A DNA stretch of 64,000 nucleotides from Bradyrhizobium erythrophlei (GTDB lineage Bacteria > Pseudomonadota > Alphaproteobacteria > Rhizobiales > Xanthobacteraceae). The notes beneath the pieces are model-generated. The model was not told the DNA's origin and did no database searches. It saw nothing but the letters and a program-made list of their open reading frames with translations. Made by a program: the position numbers and the translations under genes. This document shows, piece after piece, positions 35,624 through 43,685 of this stretch. The stretch's first letter is position 1, and each line of letters begins with the position of its first letter. The stretch spans positions 361,501 to 425,500 of the forward strand of contig FSRD01000001.1 of assembly GCA_900129675.1 (NCBI GenBank). Direction: 5' to 3'.

Positions 35624-35714
35624 GTGAATCGTTCCCCCGCCCGTGCCCGCGACGCTTATATCACCGGTTCGACCGGGGGAAAGGTAATGGCAGGCGCGGC
35701 GGACGCAGAGGGCC

Positions 35715-36668
35715 CTACTTGATCAGCCCCTTCTCCTTGTAATAGCGGATCGCGCCGGGGTGCAGCGGCACCGGGCTGCCGGTGGCGGCCAACTCAAGCT
35801 TGATTTCCTTGCCGGCGGCGTGCGAATTCGCCAGTTCCGGCAAGGATTCGAAAATCAGCTTTGTCATTTGGTAGGCCAGATCGTCACTGACGGCGGAACT
35901 GGTGACGAGGTAGTTGATCACGGCCGCCGTCGGGACATCCTTATCCTGGCCGGTATAGGTGTTGGCGGGAATGGTCACGGAGACGAAGGGCGGGCCGATC
36001 TTGTCGACGATCTCCTTCGGCACCGACACCACGGTGATGTCGGCCGAGGTCGAGAGATCCTTCAGCGAGGCGACGCCGAGGCCGGCCGATTGCAGCGTCG
36101 CATTGAGCTGGCGATTCTTCATCAGGTCGACGGATTCGGCGAACGGCAGGTATTCGACCTTGCCGATGTCCTTGTAGGTCATCCCGGCGGCGGCCAGGAT
36201 CGCACGCGAGTTGAGCTCGGTACCGGATTTGGGCGCGCCGACCGAGAGGCTCTTGCCCTTCAGATCAGCCAGCGTCTTGATGCCGCTGTCGGCGGTGGCG
36301 ACGATCTGGATGTAGTTCGGATAGATCGCGCCGATGGTGCGCAGCTTGTCGAGCCTGGACTTGAAGCCGGCTTCCTCGTCGCCTTCCCATGCCGCCTTGA
36401 GTGAGTCGCCGAGCGTGAACGCGATCTCGCCGCGGCCCTGCTGCAGCAGGATCAGGTTTTCGACCGACGCCTTGGTGGCCTGCACCTGGGTCTTTACGTT
36501 CGGGATCTTGTCGCCAAAGATTTTTCCGATGGCGACACCGAGCGGGTAATACACGCCGGAGGTGCCGCCGGTCAGCACGTTAATGAATGATTGGGCTTGG
36601 GCGGCAGGCGCCGCCAAGACCGCCGCCGCCACAATTGCGGCCGCCATCGACTTCGAATTCATGAGCAT
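35715..36668 (-). CDS. TAXI-family TRAP transporter substrate-binding protein
   Basis: A protein of 317 residues. The start MLMNSKSMAAAIVAAAVLAAP is supported by GGGGGAG 4 bp upstream; the signal peptide ends PAAQAQSF. The mature protein begins INVLTGGTSGVYYPLGVAIG, the classical TAXI signature, followed by TQVQATKASVENLILLQQGRGEIAF and LKGKSLSVGAPKSGTELNSR. It delivers its ligand (glutamate, oxoglutarate or another organic acid in characterised relatives) to the fused permease. It is the first gene of the four-gene operon. Confidence 0.92.
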   Translation of the reverse strand: MLMNSKSMAAAIVAAAVLAAPAAQAQSFINVLTGGTSGVYYPLGVAIGKIFGDKIPNVKTQVQATKASVENLILLQQGRGEIAFTLGDSLKAAWEGDEEAGFKSRLDKLRTIGAIYPNYIQIVATADSGIKTLADLKGKSLSVGAPKSGTELNSRAILAAAGMTYKDIGKVEYLPFAESVDLMKNRQLNATLQSAGLGVASLKDLSTSADITVVSVPKEIVDKIGPPFVSVTIPANTYTGQDKDVPTAAVINYLVTSSAVSDDLAYQMTKLIFESLPELANSHAAGKEIKLELAATGSPVPLHPGAIRYYKEKGLIK

Positions 36669-37231
36669 TATTCTCCCCCTAAAATTCCGCCGGGAAATTG
36701 GACGCGGCAAGCCCCCCGGTCAACCCATCCAAACGACGCACGCGAAGGTCAAATACGCATGCGAGATCGCGCGGGGCACATGCGGGAACCGGCGAGACGG
36801 CGGTATCGAGCCGAGTGACGATCGGGCAGCTCGATGCGCCGACACGGCGTTCCGCGCCATCCGCCTTGTGCATCGAAACGTCGCGCAGCGGAAATAATCC
36901 GAGGCGCGATTCTCGCCTCGGAGAGCTCGCGGCAGTGGACGAACTGTGGACAAGCCGGCAAGCGAACACAGACGTTAACACGCATCCAGCGATGAGACAT
37001 CGGCGCGGGCGCGCGCGTCGGTTCATGGGGCAAGCCCGCGGCGGCAACCGACAACGGTTGGGGGCCATCTTGGTATCCCGCGGCCCGATTCGTTGCCGGT
37101 TTCGTTACAATTTTATTCTCAATGCCGACTTTAACCCTACCGAAGCAATCATCGCTGCGTCCCTAAAACTCCAAGATTACCGCCGCCGCGCGGATGTACG
37201 ACTATCGTGGGCATCTTAGGAGACGGCGAGA
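36669..37231. other. Intergenic region between divergent TRAP and EAL genes
   Basis: In 563 bp I see no convincing gene. AT-richer stretches near 37100-37140 (CGTTACAATTTTATTCTC) could hold the promoter of the EAL gene. AATAATCCGAGGCGCGA and TTCTCGCCTCGGAGAG form an imperfect inverted repeat near 36893-36925. Nothing else is recognisable. Confidence 0.4.
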
Positions 37232-38449
37232 ATGATTCACATCAATCCCAGCGAACACGCGCGACCCGTCGGGTTCGGACAACGAAAGGTAATGCCGCGC
37301 GCATGCGTCACCGACGGCAAAAAGCACCTTCGGACCTTCCTTTCCGACGCTCTCGAGGAGCTGGGCTTCATTACCAGCGAATGCGCCCAGGCCGGCGAGC
37401 TGGCTGCCGTCCTGGACGCGCAACAGCCCGATTTGTTCGTCCTTGGCGTGTCTTTCGACGGGGTCGAGGTCGGTAAAATTCTCGAGATCCTGGTCAGGAA
37501 GAATTTCACCGGCAAAGTTCTGGTCATCGGCCAGCCGGGGTCGATCATGGTAAAGGCCATCAGGCAAATTGGCGAGGAATACGGCATCACGGTGCTGCCC
37601 TGCCTGCAGACGCCTTTCGGCGCAGGCACGCTGCGCGACAGCGTCGCGACGCTGCTGCCTTCAGAACCGGCGCCGAGCCCGGCAGTCGACGTGGCCGAGG
37701 CGTTGAAAGCCGGCTGGCTCGAATTGTGGTATCAGCAGAAAATCAATGTCCGCACCCTGGTGCCCAGCGGCGCCGAAGCGCTGGTGCGGATGCGGCATCC
37801 CGCCTGGGGTGTGGTTCCGCCGGCCTACTTCATCCCCGACGACAAGGATCCGCATTTTCGCGGCCTGTCGGAATTCGTGATCGGCCGCGCCATCGAGGAT
37901 TGGCGCTACCTTCTCGAGCAGCAGGGGCCGGTCGATCTCTCGATCAATATGCCGGTGTCGTTTCTCGGCGATCGGCAGGCGGTACGCGATCTGTGCCGCG
38001 CGATGCCCGATCATCCTGCGTTCAGCGGCTTGCTGATCGAGATCGACTGCGCCGAGGTGATCGGCAATCTGGATCTCGTGATCGATGTCGCACGCGACGT
38101 GCGCCTGCATAATATTGCGATCGTGATCGACAATGTCGGCGCGGAATGGCCGGCGCTGATGGGGCTTCGGACCTTTCCGTTCGTCGAGCTGAAGGTCGAT
38201 CATCAATTTGTCACCGGCTGCGCGGATGACCGGCTGAAAGCGACGGTGTGCCGCCGAATCGTCGAACTGGCCCACGACCATGGCGCGCGCGCGGTGGCCC
38301 AGGGCGTCGAGACCCGCGCCGATTTTCTCGCCGCGCACGGCATGGGCTTCGATCTGATGCAGGGCTACCTGTTCAACAAGCCGATGGGGGTCAGGAAATT
38401 TGCCCGGTCGCGCCCCTTGCTGGCGTCCAGCCCGGACAGGAAGCCATGA
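37232..38449 (+). CDS. Degenerate receiver-EAL domain protein, probably not an active phosphodiesterase
   Basis: A protein of 405 residues. Residues ~20-135 have a response-regulator-like fold, but the phospho-acceptor position reads PDLFVLGVSF, with Gly where Asp is expected. Residues ~155-390 are an EAL domain. Glu182 of EAL (GAEALVRMRH), Asn239 (LSINMP), Glu270 (LLIEID) and Lys321 (ELKVDH) are kept. The DDFG loop reads IDNVGAEW (second Asp is Asn301) and the AEGVE loop reads AQGVET (Glu to Gln358). It may therefore bind, rather than cleave, cyclic di-GMP, or serve as a protein-protein adaptor. GGAGACGGCGAGA precedes the start. It stands alone. Confidence 0.82.
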   Translation: MIHINPSEHARPVGFGQRKVMPRACVTDGKKHLRTFLSDALEELGFITSECAQAGELAAVLDAQQPDLFVLGVSFDGVEVGKILEILVRKNFTGKVLVIGQPGSIMVKAIRQIGEEYGITVLPCLQTPFGAGTLRDSVATLLPSEPAPSPAVDVAEALKAGWLELWYQQKINVRTLVPSGAEALVRMRHPAWGVVPPAYFIPDDKDPHFRGLSEFVIGRAIEDWRYLLEQQGPVDLSINMPVSFLGDRQAVRDLCRAMPDHPAFSGLLIEIDCAEVIGNLDLVIDVARDVRLHNIAIVIDNVGAEWPALMGLRTFPFVELKVDHQFVTGCADDRLKATVCRRIVELAHDHGARAVAQGVETRADFLAAHGMGFDLMQGYLFNKPMGVRKFARSRPLLASSPDRKP

Positions 38450-38480
38450 GCGGCCCCGGCAGGCCCGGACCTGCCGCCTT

Positions 38481-38628
38481 CACTGAAACGACATGTCGAG
38501 GCATTTCGAAATGTCGGAGCCGAGTCCGGACGAAATGATGATGCAGCCGCGCACCTTCAGCGCATTGTTGTCGCTCGCCCACCGAATAGCCGCCGGGACC
38601 GAAGAACGAATTGATGTTCCGCTCGGCT
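38481..38628 (-). pseudogene. Duplicated 3' fragment of the secreted-protein gene at 39974-40453
   Basis: 148 bp almost identical to 39975-40126. The copy differs by few substitutions and a 2-bp loss (GCCCACCG versus GCCCACACCG) which shifts the frame. The C-terminal tail WASDNNALKVRGCIIISSG is still readable. Upstream of the matching part the sequence diverges at once, so only the last ~50 codons were copied. Together with the complete gene it brackets the beta-propeller gene as direct repeats. Confidence 0.85.
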
Positions 38629-38707
38629 CTGGCAACAGTTCGGTTCCCCGCGTAGTCTGAGTGCGATCCCGGCCCATCAGAGGCCGGTTTTACCGGGAGA
38701 ACGCCAC

Positions 38708-39892
38708 ATGCATCTCTATCGCGCCGTTGGATTGTCCTATGGATTGTTTTTGGGATCTGCCATCCTGCTCTGCAGTTCCAGCCTCAATCCCGCTTATGCA
38801 AAGCCGTTCATGATCGTCGGGAACGACGAGAAAGTCTGGTGGGACGACGATGGAAAGACCGTCCTGTCGGCGCCCGGCAAGGATACGGTTCTGATCGTCG
38901 ATCTTGCCGATCCCGAAAATCCCAAGATCGTCGCCACCCTGCCCCTTAAGAATTCGATCGTCGGACCGCCGGTCAATGTCGACATCGACCCATCTGGCTC
39001 GGTCGCGCTGGTAGCGGATTCGGTGGACGTCACCAAGGACGGCGACGCGCTGAAACAGGTCCCCGACAACAAGGTTTACGTCATCGACCTCAAGGCCAGC
39101 CCGCCCAAACTGGCGGCGACGATCACCGCGGGCAAGCAGCCGTCGGGACTGAGCATCAGTCCGTCCGGCAAGATGGCGCTGGTTGCCAATCGCGGCGATA
39201 ACTCGATCAGTGTGCTCTCGCTCAACGGCACCGACGTCAAGGTCACCGACACCATCTCATTCCCCGACAGCGTTGCGCATGTGGTTTTCACACCGGACGG
39301 CAAGCGGGCGCTCGCGGTACGGTTTCCCGCGCACAAGGTATCGGTACTCGACATCGTCGGCGACAAGGTATCCTACAACAAGGTCGATTTGCCGACCGGC
39401 CAGTGGCCCTACAATGTCGTCGTCACGCCCAACAGCAAGATCGCACTGACCTCCGACAATGGCGGCGCCGGCTCGTCGGACGGCAGCGTCGACACCACAA
39501 GCGTGATCGATCTCGACGCCAATCCGCCACGCGTCATCGACCGGGTGGTGGTCGGTGACGGGCCCGAGAGGCTTGCGATGTCCCCGAAGGGCGATCTTGC
39601 GGTCGCCGCCATCCTGCGCGGCTCCAACATGAAGAAGGCGTTCTTCTACCAGAAGAACGGCAGCCTCTCGATCTTGAAGATCGACGGCAAGAAGGTGACG
39701 AAGACCCAGGATATCGAGGTCGGCGGATTGCCGGAGGCCGTCGTGTTCACGCCTGACGGGAAGTACATCCTGGCCGGGAACTACATGACCCAGGATTTCT
39801 CGATCCTGAAAGTCAATGGCACCAGGGTCACGGATACCGGCAAGCGCTTCAAGGTACCGGGACATCCGGCTTCGGCGCGCATGGGACACTGA
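38708..39892 (+). CDS. Exported YVTN/YncE-like beta-propeller protein
   Basis: A protein of 394 residues. An N-terminal signal (LSYGLFLGSAILLCSSSLNPAYA) is followed by repeated blades. Typical blade motifs recur about every 45-50 residues: VNVDIDPSGSVALVADS, SGLSISPSGKMALVANRGDN, HVVFTPDGKRALAVRF, YNVVVTPNSKIALTSDN, ERLAMSPKGDLAVAA and EAVVFTPDGKYILAGNY. No enzyme or c-type haem motif is present, so a periplasmic scaffolding or binding role is likely. The gene is flanked by two copies of the 3' end of another gene. Confidence 0.85.
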   Translation: MHLYRAVGLSYGLFLGSAILLCSSSLNPAYAKPFMIVGNDEKVWWDDDGKTVLSAPGKDTVLIVDLADPENPKIVATLPLKNSIVGPPVNVDIDPSGSVALVADSVDVTKDGDALKQVPDNKVYVIDLKASPPKLAATITAGKQPSGLSISPSGKMALVANRGDNSISVLSLNGTDVKVTDTISFPDSVAHVVFTPDGKRALAVRFPAHKVSVLDIVGDKVSYNKVDLPTGQWPYNVVVTPNSKIALTSDNGGAGSSDGSVDTTSVIDLDANPPRVIDRVVVGDGPERLAMSPKGDLAVAAILRGSNMKKAFFYQKNGSLSILKIDGKKVTKTQDIEVGGLPEAVVFTPDGKYILAGNYMTQDFSILKVNGTRVTDTGKRFKVPGHPASARMGH

Positions 39893-39900
39893 AGCAGCGC

Positions 39901-39955
39901 GCCCGGTTCGCAAACCGGGCCGCGATGCGCTGACCGGCGCTTGAGCCCGGTCAGC
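39901..39955 (+). terminator. Tandem hairpins after the beta-propeller gene
   Basis: GCCCGGTT-CGCA-AACCGGGC (39901-39920) and GCTGACCGG-CGCTTGAGC-CCGGTCAGC (39929-39955), then GTTTCC. Both stems are perfect. Only the second is followed by a short T-run, and the opposing gene on the reverse strand ends at 39974, so the site may serve both directions. Confidence 0.6.
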
Positions 39956-39973
39956 GTTTCCACGCCGCAACAC

Positions 39974-40453
39974 TCACTGAAACGACATGTCGAGGCATTT
40001 CGAAATGTCGGAGCCGAGGCCGGACGAAATGATGATGCAGCCGCGCACCTTCAGCGCATTGTTGTCGCTGGCCCACACCGAATAGCCGCCGGGACCGAAG
40101 AACGAATTTGTGTTCGGCGGCTCGGTTTCGGTGGCGTCGAACGAATAGCTCGAGTCGGTCTCGAAGATGCGGGGCTTCTTGGTGCAGCCGCCGTCGGTCT
40201 GCACGTTGATGACTTCCTTGTTGTCCCGCGTCAGCGCGAGGCTGACCTGGCAGCGGAAATATTCCGAGGTCTTGACGTTGAAGACATATGCATAGGATCT
40301 GCAGGTCGCAGTGTTGAGCTTGCCCGCGCTCAGGCCCCGGCTGCACGAAATTCGCTGGTTGTTGCTGAGCTTGAATTCATCGGCCGCAGCCGCTTGAGCC
40401 AGCGTCATGAACGACAGCGCAACACCGAAACCGATTTTCATGACGAGGTTCAT
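39974..40453 (-). CDS. Small secreted cysteine-containing protein of unknown function
   Basis: A protein of 159 residues from ATG 40453 (AGGG 9 bp upstream; 40462 and 40441 are alternatives). The signal peptide is IGFGVALSFMTLAQAAAA. Four cysteines lie in ISCSRGL, TATCRSYAY, YFRCQVSL and GGCTKKPR, and two more in VRGCIIISSG and SKCLDMSFQ. This suggests a disulfide-stabilised periplasmic or secreted domain. No family is recognised. Its last 50 codons exist again at 38481-38628. It converges on the beta-propeller gene. Confidence 0.7.
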   Translation of the reverse strand: MNLVMKIGFGVALSFMTLAQAAAADEFKLSNNQRISCSRGLSAGKLNTATCRSYAYVFNVKTSEYFRCQVSLALTRDNKEVINVQTDGGCTKKPRIFETDSSYSFDATETEPPNTNSFFGPGGYSVWASDNNALKVRGCIIISSGLGSDISKCLDMSFQ

Positions 40454-40656
40454 CCGAATCATCCCTATCAGGTTTTTTGCAATACACGGTTGTATACGGA
40501 AAGGGGAACATAGTCGCGAAGCGCGACGTGGGAAATCACAAAGTCGCAGGAGCGACGTCGGGTGCGGCTAAGGTGCCATTGACGGAATCATGACGTTCGT
40601 GATTTGTTCAAGAAGGTGGACAAGAGAGGCATTTTTCGGCCGCCGGGAGGATGACG

Positions 40657-40962
40657 ATGACGGGATTTTCGACCAAAACCTTTTTGTTGGCGGCAGCACT
40701 GGCCGCACTGACGACATCCGCTTTTGCGCAAGGGGCGGAGCCGGCGCCCTGGGAGCTGAAGCCGGACACCGGCTATGGCTACGGCAAGGACGGCAAGACG
40801 TTCGCCTACAAGATGGGGACCAACAATGCCGGCATGCTGCTGAAGGGCGCCAAGAAGGTGCCGAAGGGCACGTTGTTCTTCATCGGCCAGAACGGGCAGC
40901 TCTACATGCGCACCGGCCCCTATCTCGAGGGCGACGGCAAATTCATGTTCGGGACGAATTGA
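40657..40962 (+). CDS. Small secreted protein of unknown function
   Basis: The start at 40657 (MTGFSTKTFLLAAALAALTT) is preferred over 40651, as GGGAGG lies 6 bp upstream of it. The signal peptide ends SAFAQG. The mature ~75 residues contain YGYGKDGKTFAYKMGTNNAG and LFFIGQNGQLYMRTGPYLEG, with many Gly, Tyr and Lys. A small beta-rich fold is likely. No family is recognised. It is the last gene before the composition changes at about 41 kb. Confidence 0.7.
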   Translation: MTGFSTKTFLLAAALAALTTSAFAQGAEPAPWELKPDTGYGYGKDGKTFAYKMGTNNAGMLLKGAKKVPKGTLFFIGQNGQLYMRTGPYLEGDGKFMFGTN

Positions 40963-40990
40963 GCTTCTTCCCTTCTCCCCTTGTGGGAGA
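40963..40990. repeat. Truncated palindromic repeat (copy C) at the edge of the accessory tract
   Basis: CTTCTTCCCTTCTCCCCTTG then TGGGAGA matches the first 28 bp of the repeats at 20.7 and 24.8 kb. The remaining ~110 bp, including the mirrored arm, is absent and unrelated sequence begins (CTGGAGCGCGGAAATACTCC). The missing arm is not seen elsewhere downstream in the window. Confidence 0.7.
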
Positions 40991-41158
40991 CTGGAGCGCG
41001 GAAATACTCCATATAACTCAAATAATTAGGCAATCGGTGTCCCTATAGTGTCCTCATCGGCTTTGGTTTCGGCCTGCGATCATCTCCTACGCTCGCTTGA
41101 GTGTTTTGATCCTCCTCAGCCCGGTCGTCGTCGGCATGGGCGCGGGCATAAGACCTCG

Positions 41159-41602
41159 TCATTTTTTGACGCAAGCATCAACGGCAAAAGCGCACTGCTC
41201 CCCGGCAGTAAGCAATCCTCCGGTAGGTCCCTGGTAGTTGACCGCAGATACGAGGCCGTTTGTCATAACGACATTGACCGTGCAGAAGCGTCGCGTCGAT
41301 ATCGCCGTGCCAAAACCCGTGGAGTTTGCAGACCCGTATACTTGATTGCCCACACGGGAGGCTTGCCCGGTCGTGTTAATGTCAGCCGAAGCAATCGTTG
41401 AAGAATACCCATTGCCGGAAGCGTAGGACCAAACCTCGGTTTGGCCCTCTGCAGCCTTGTTACCGGGCGGCCCCATGCATCCGAGAATTTGCTCCTTGGA
41501 GAGCCCGACCATCTGCGCCCGGGCATCTTGTGCAACTTGAGCCCGCTGAATGGCGCAGCCTGCAAGCGCCGCTGCGCAGCACGCTAAAACTATAAACTTC
41601 AC
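41159..41602 (-). CDS. Lipoprotein with SmpA/OmlA-like start
   Basis: A protein of 147 residues. The signal MKFIVLACCAAALAGC ends with lipobox LAGC. The beginning of the mature part, MVGLSKEQILGCMGPPGNK with GQTEVWSYASGN, recalls the SmpA/OmlA/BamE fold, where a Gly-x-Thr/Ser-x-x-Gln-x-x-x-x-x-Gly-x-P motif is followed by a strand containing W-x-Y. Residues 70-105 are Gly/Ser/Thr-rich. A cysteine pair (RRFCTVNVV and AGEQCAFAVDACVKK) is near the end. It is probably anchored to the outer membrane; the role is unknown. Confidence 0.65.
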   Translation of the reverse strand: MKFIVLACCAAALAGCAIQRAQVAQDARAQMVGLSKEQILGCMGPPGNKAAEGQTEVWSYASGNGYSSTIASADINTTGQASRVGNQVYGSANSTGFGTAISTRRFCTVNVVMTNGLVSAVNYQGPTGGLLTAGEQCAFAVDACVKK

Positions 41603-41698
41603 GATATTTCCCCCGCCGAAGCCGATGCTATATTAAACTCGGGGATGCAGTGCAACGCTTGTTGCGCTTACTTGCCTGCACTCGCGGGCTAAGATTAA

Positions 41699-42250
41699 AT
41701 GCATCTTATGCGGGTAGGGGCAGTTCTCGTCCTTTTGGGGATCACGGCGCTTGGGGCTTACTCGGTAGGCCGCCAGAGTGCGCCTGTGAGCAATGCGCCC
41801 GTGACGGCGGTGCCGACGCCCAAGCCTGTAGCCTTTGTGACCCCCATACAGCCGCCAACGGCAGTCCCGTCCTCAACGCCTTCTAGCAGTCCTGCCCCAA
41901 CCGCCAAGGGCGGCTTGTCCGAGAGGGCTGCGCCTGTTGATGCTCAGACAAAGCAACCGCCACCTGAAGCCAAGCGTAAGGTCGAGGGCGCGCTCACGGC
42001 TGCAGCCATCGCGGCGATCATCGTCCAAGCGAGCCGGGATCAGTATCACGCTGGCGGCAGGCCCTGCGCTTGCCCTGATGACTCCGCGCGGAACGGCAGC
42101 GCGTGCGGCGGCCGTAGCGCGTATTCCCGACCGGGCGGCGCTGCGCCGCTTTGCTATCCTAGCTACGTGACGGCGGCGATGATTGAGTCGTATAGGCAGA
42201 GGCAGGCGTCGCCCAGAGGCAACTTACCCCTTGAGACCCTTTATGATTGA
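41699..42250 (+). CDS. Membrane-anchored Pro/Thr-rich protein with C-terminal Cys motif
   Basis: A protein of 183 residues (or 180 from ATG 41708). One N-terminal TM/anchor (VGAVLVLLGITALGAYSVG) is followed by a Pro/Thr/Val-rich linker to residue ~90. A conserved-looking C-terminal module has IIVQASRDQYHAGGRPCACP, DSARNGSACGGRSAYSRPGG and APLCYPSYVTAAMI, with four cysteines. I have seen this module in many rhizobial small proteins, but no function is known. Its stop overlaps the start of the next gene by 8 bp (ATGATTGA), so the two are likely translated together. Confidence 0.7.
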   Translation: MHLMRVGAVLVLLGITALGAYSVGRQSAPVSNAPVTAVPTPKPVAFVTPIQPPTAVPSSTPSSSPAPTAKGGLSERAAPVDAQTKQPPPEAKRKVEGALTAAAIAAIIVQASRDQYHAGGRPCACPDDSARNGSACGGRSAYSRPGGAAPLCYPSYVTAAMIESYRQRQASPRGNLPLETLYD

Positions 42251-43637
42251 ACAATCAGTAATTGATGCCCTAATCGGGAACCCTTCCGAGAGCCTAAACG
42301 TCGAGCTGAAACGCTGGATTGATCCATCGCAGCCTGCTGGCATAGAAAAGATCGTTAAGGGAGTGTTTGCGCTCCGCAATCGCAATGGAGGGTTCTTTGT
42401 TGTCGGGTTCGACGACAAGAGCCTTGCTCCCGATGTAGCCAACGAACCGCCGAATGCCAAAGACCTTTTCCATGTTGATGTGATCCAAGGGATCATCTCA
42501 AAATACGCCTCTGACCCGTTCGAGATCGCGATAGCTTGGAGCGAGCGCGACGGAAGACAACATCCAATTATCGTTGCGCCATCCGGCGTCAAAGTTCCAG
42601 TCGCTGCGAAACGCGATTTGAAGGACGCCTCTCGCACGGCGATCCGCGTTGGCGCGATATTTTTTCGTTCGCTCGCTTCGAACGGCACACCTAGCACGAC
42701 CGAAGCAAGGCCGAGTGACTGGGCGGAAATAGTCGAGATTTGTTTCGATAATCGAGAGGCTGATGTAGGCCGTTTCATTCGGCGCCATCTCTCTGGCATG
42801 GATGCCTCGTCACTGTTGAAGTTCCTCGGGCAACCGACCCAGCCACCGCCAACGCTGTGTGACCGCGCGCTGAAATTAATCGATAATGGGGAAGCCCGCT
42901 TTCAAGAGGCGATCAAGACCCGCAATCTTTCAGCAGAAGAGAAACAGTTGCTGGATCAGGGCTTCTGGAGCATCGGTCTCGTCATCGATCCGGTTAAAGC
43001 AGAAGCCATTCCCAGCCAAGAATTTATGGAGCGATTGGGGTCGAGCAACCCTCGATACACGGGTTGGCCGGTTTGGCTTGACGCTCGGCTTATGAGCAAT
43101 GCCGAGAACCGACCAAAAGTTATTAAGGATGCGTTCGAATATCTGATTGTCTCAATTTCCGACGGCTTTTCAAATCACATAGACTTCGCCCGCCTTAATC
43201 CAAAGGGAGAGTTTTTTCTTCATCGACTATTACAGGATGACGGCGTGCCGAGCAGAGTAACGCCGGGAAAAGTCATCGATCCCATTTTAATGATCCTACG
43301 AGTTGCCGAGGCGATGGCCGTAGGTATAGCCTTCGCTAAGGCCCTAGGTTGGAGGCCAGATCAGACCACGCTTGGCTTTGCCTTTCGTTGGCACAAGCTC
43401 AAGGATCGGCAGTTGTCAGCGTGGGCTAATCCCTTCTACGATATTATGGAAGGCGGTACAGCTCACGACGATCAAGTCGAAAGCTGTGTACAGTTCTCGT
43501 TGGATACCCCGCTTTCCGCATTGCCGCAGTTCGTGGACGATGCCACCAAGCGGTTATTTGCCGCCTTTGAAGGCGCGACGATCCCGCGTCGGACAATCGA
43601 GGATTTTGTCAGGCGCTTGCTTGAGCGAAAGCTCTAG
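42243..43637 (+). CDS. AlbA_2/Schlafen-like domain protein of unknown function
   Basis: A protein of 464 residues. Residues ~15-150 fit the Schlafen AlbA_2 (divergent AAA-4) domain: ESLNVELKRWIDPSQPAGIE with the E-x-K pair, VKGVFALRNRNGGFFVVGFD (conserved Asn-Gly-Gly-x-x-x-x-Gly) and a later AAKRDLKDASRTAIRVG. The following ~300 residues are helical and not recognised. Schlafen-type domains bind or cleave nucleic acid in some cases and occur in phage-defence proteins. No Walker motif is visible. It overlaps the upstream membrane-anchored gene and is followed after 48 bp by a membrane protein gene. The ATG lies within TTTATG; AACTTACCCCTTGAGACC upstream has no strong ribosome site, consistent with coupling. 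Confidence 0.75.
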   Translation: MIEQSVIDALIGNPSESLNVELKRWIDPSQPAGIEKIVKGVFALRNRNGGFFVVGFDDKSLAPDVANEPPNAKDLFHVDVIQGIISKYASDPFEIAIAWSERDGRQHPIIVAPSGVKVPVAAKRDLKDASRTAIRVGAIFFRSLASNGTPSTTEARPSDWAEIVEICFDNREADVGRFIRRHLSGMDASSLLKFLGQPTQPPPTLCDRALKLIDNGEARFQEAIKTRNLSAEEKQLLDQGFWSIGLVIDPVKAEAIPSQEFMERLGSSNPRYTGWPVWLDARLMSNAENRPKVIKDAFEYLIVSISDGFSNHIDFARLNPKGEFFLHRLLQDDGVPSRVTPGKVIDPILMILRVAEAMAVGIAFAKALGWRPDQTTLGFAFRWHKLKDRQLSAWANPFYDIMEGGTAHDDQVESCVQFSLDTPLSALPQFVDDATKRLFAAFEGATIPRRTIEDFVRRLLERKL

Positions 43638-43685
43638 TGGCAGCACCTTTTCAAAATTGCGCGCAAGGAGATATCAGCTAGACAA

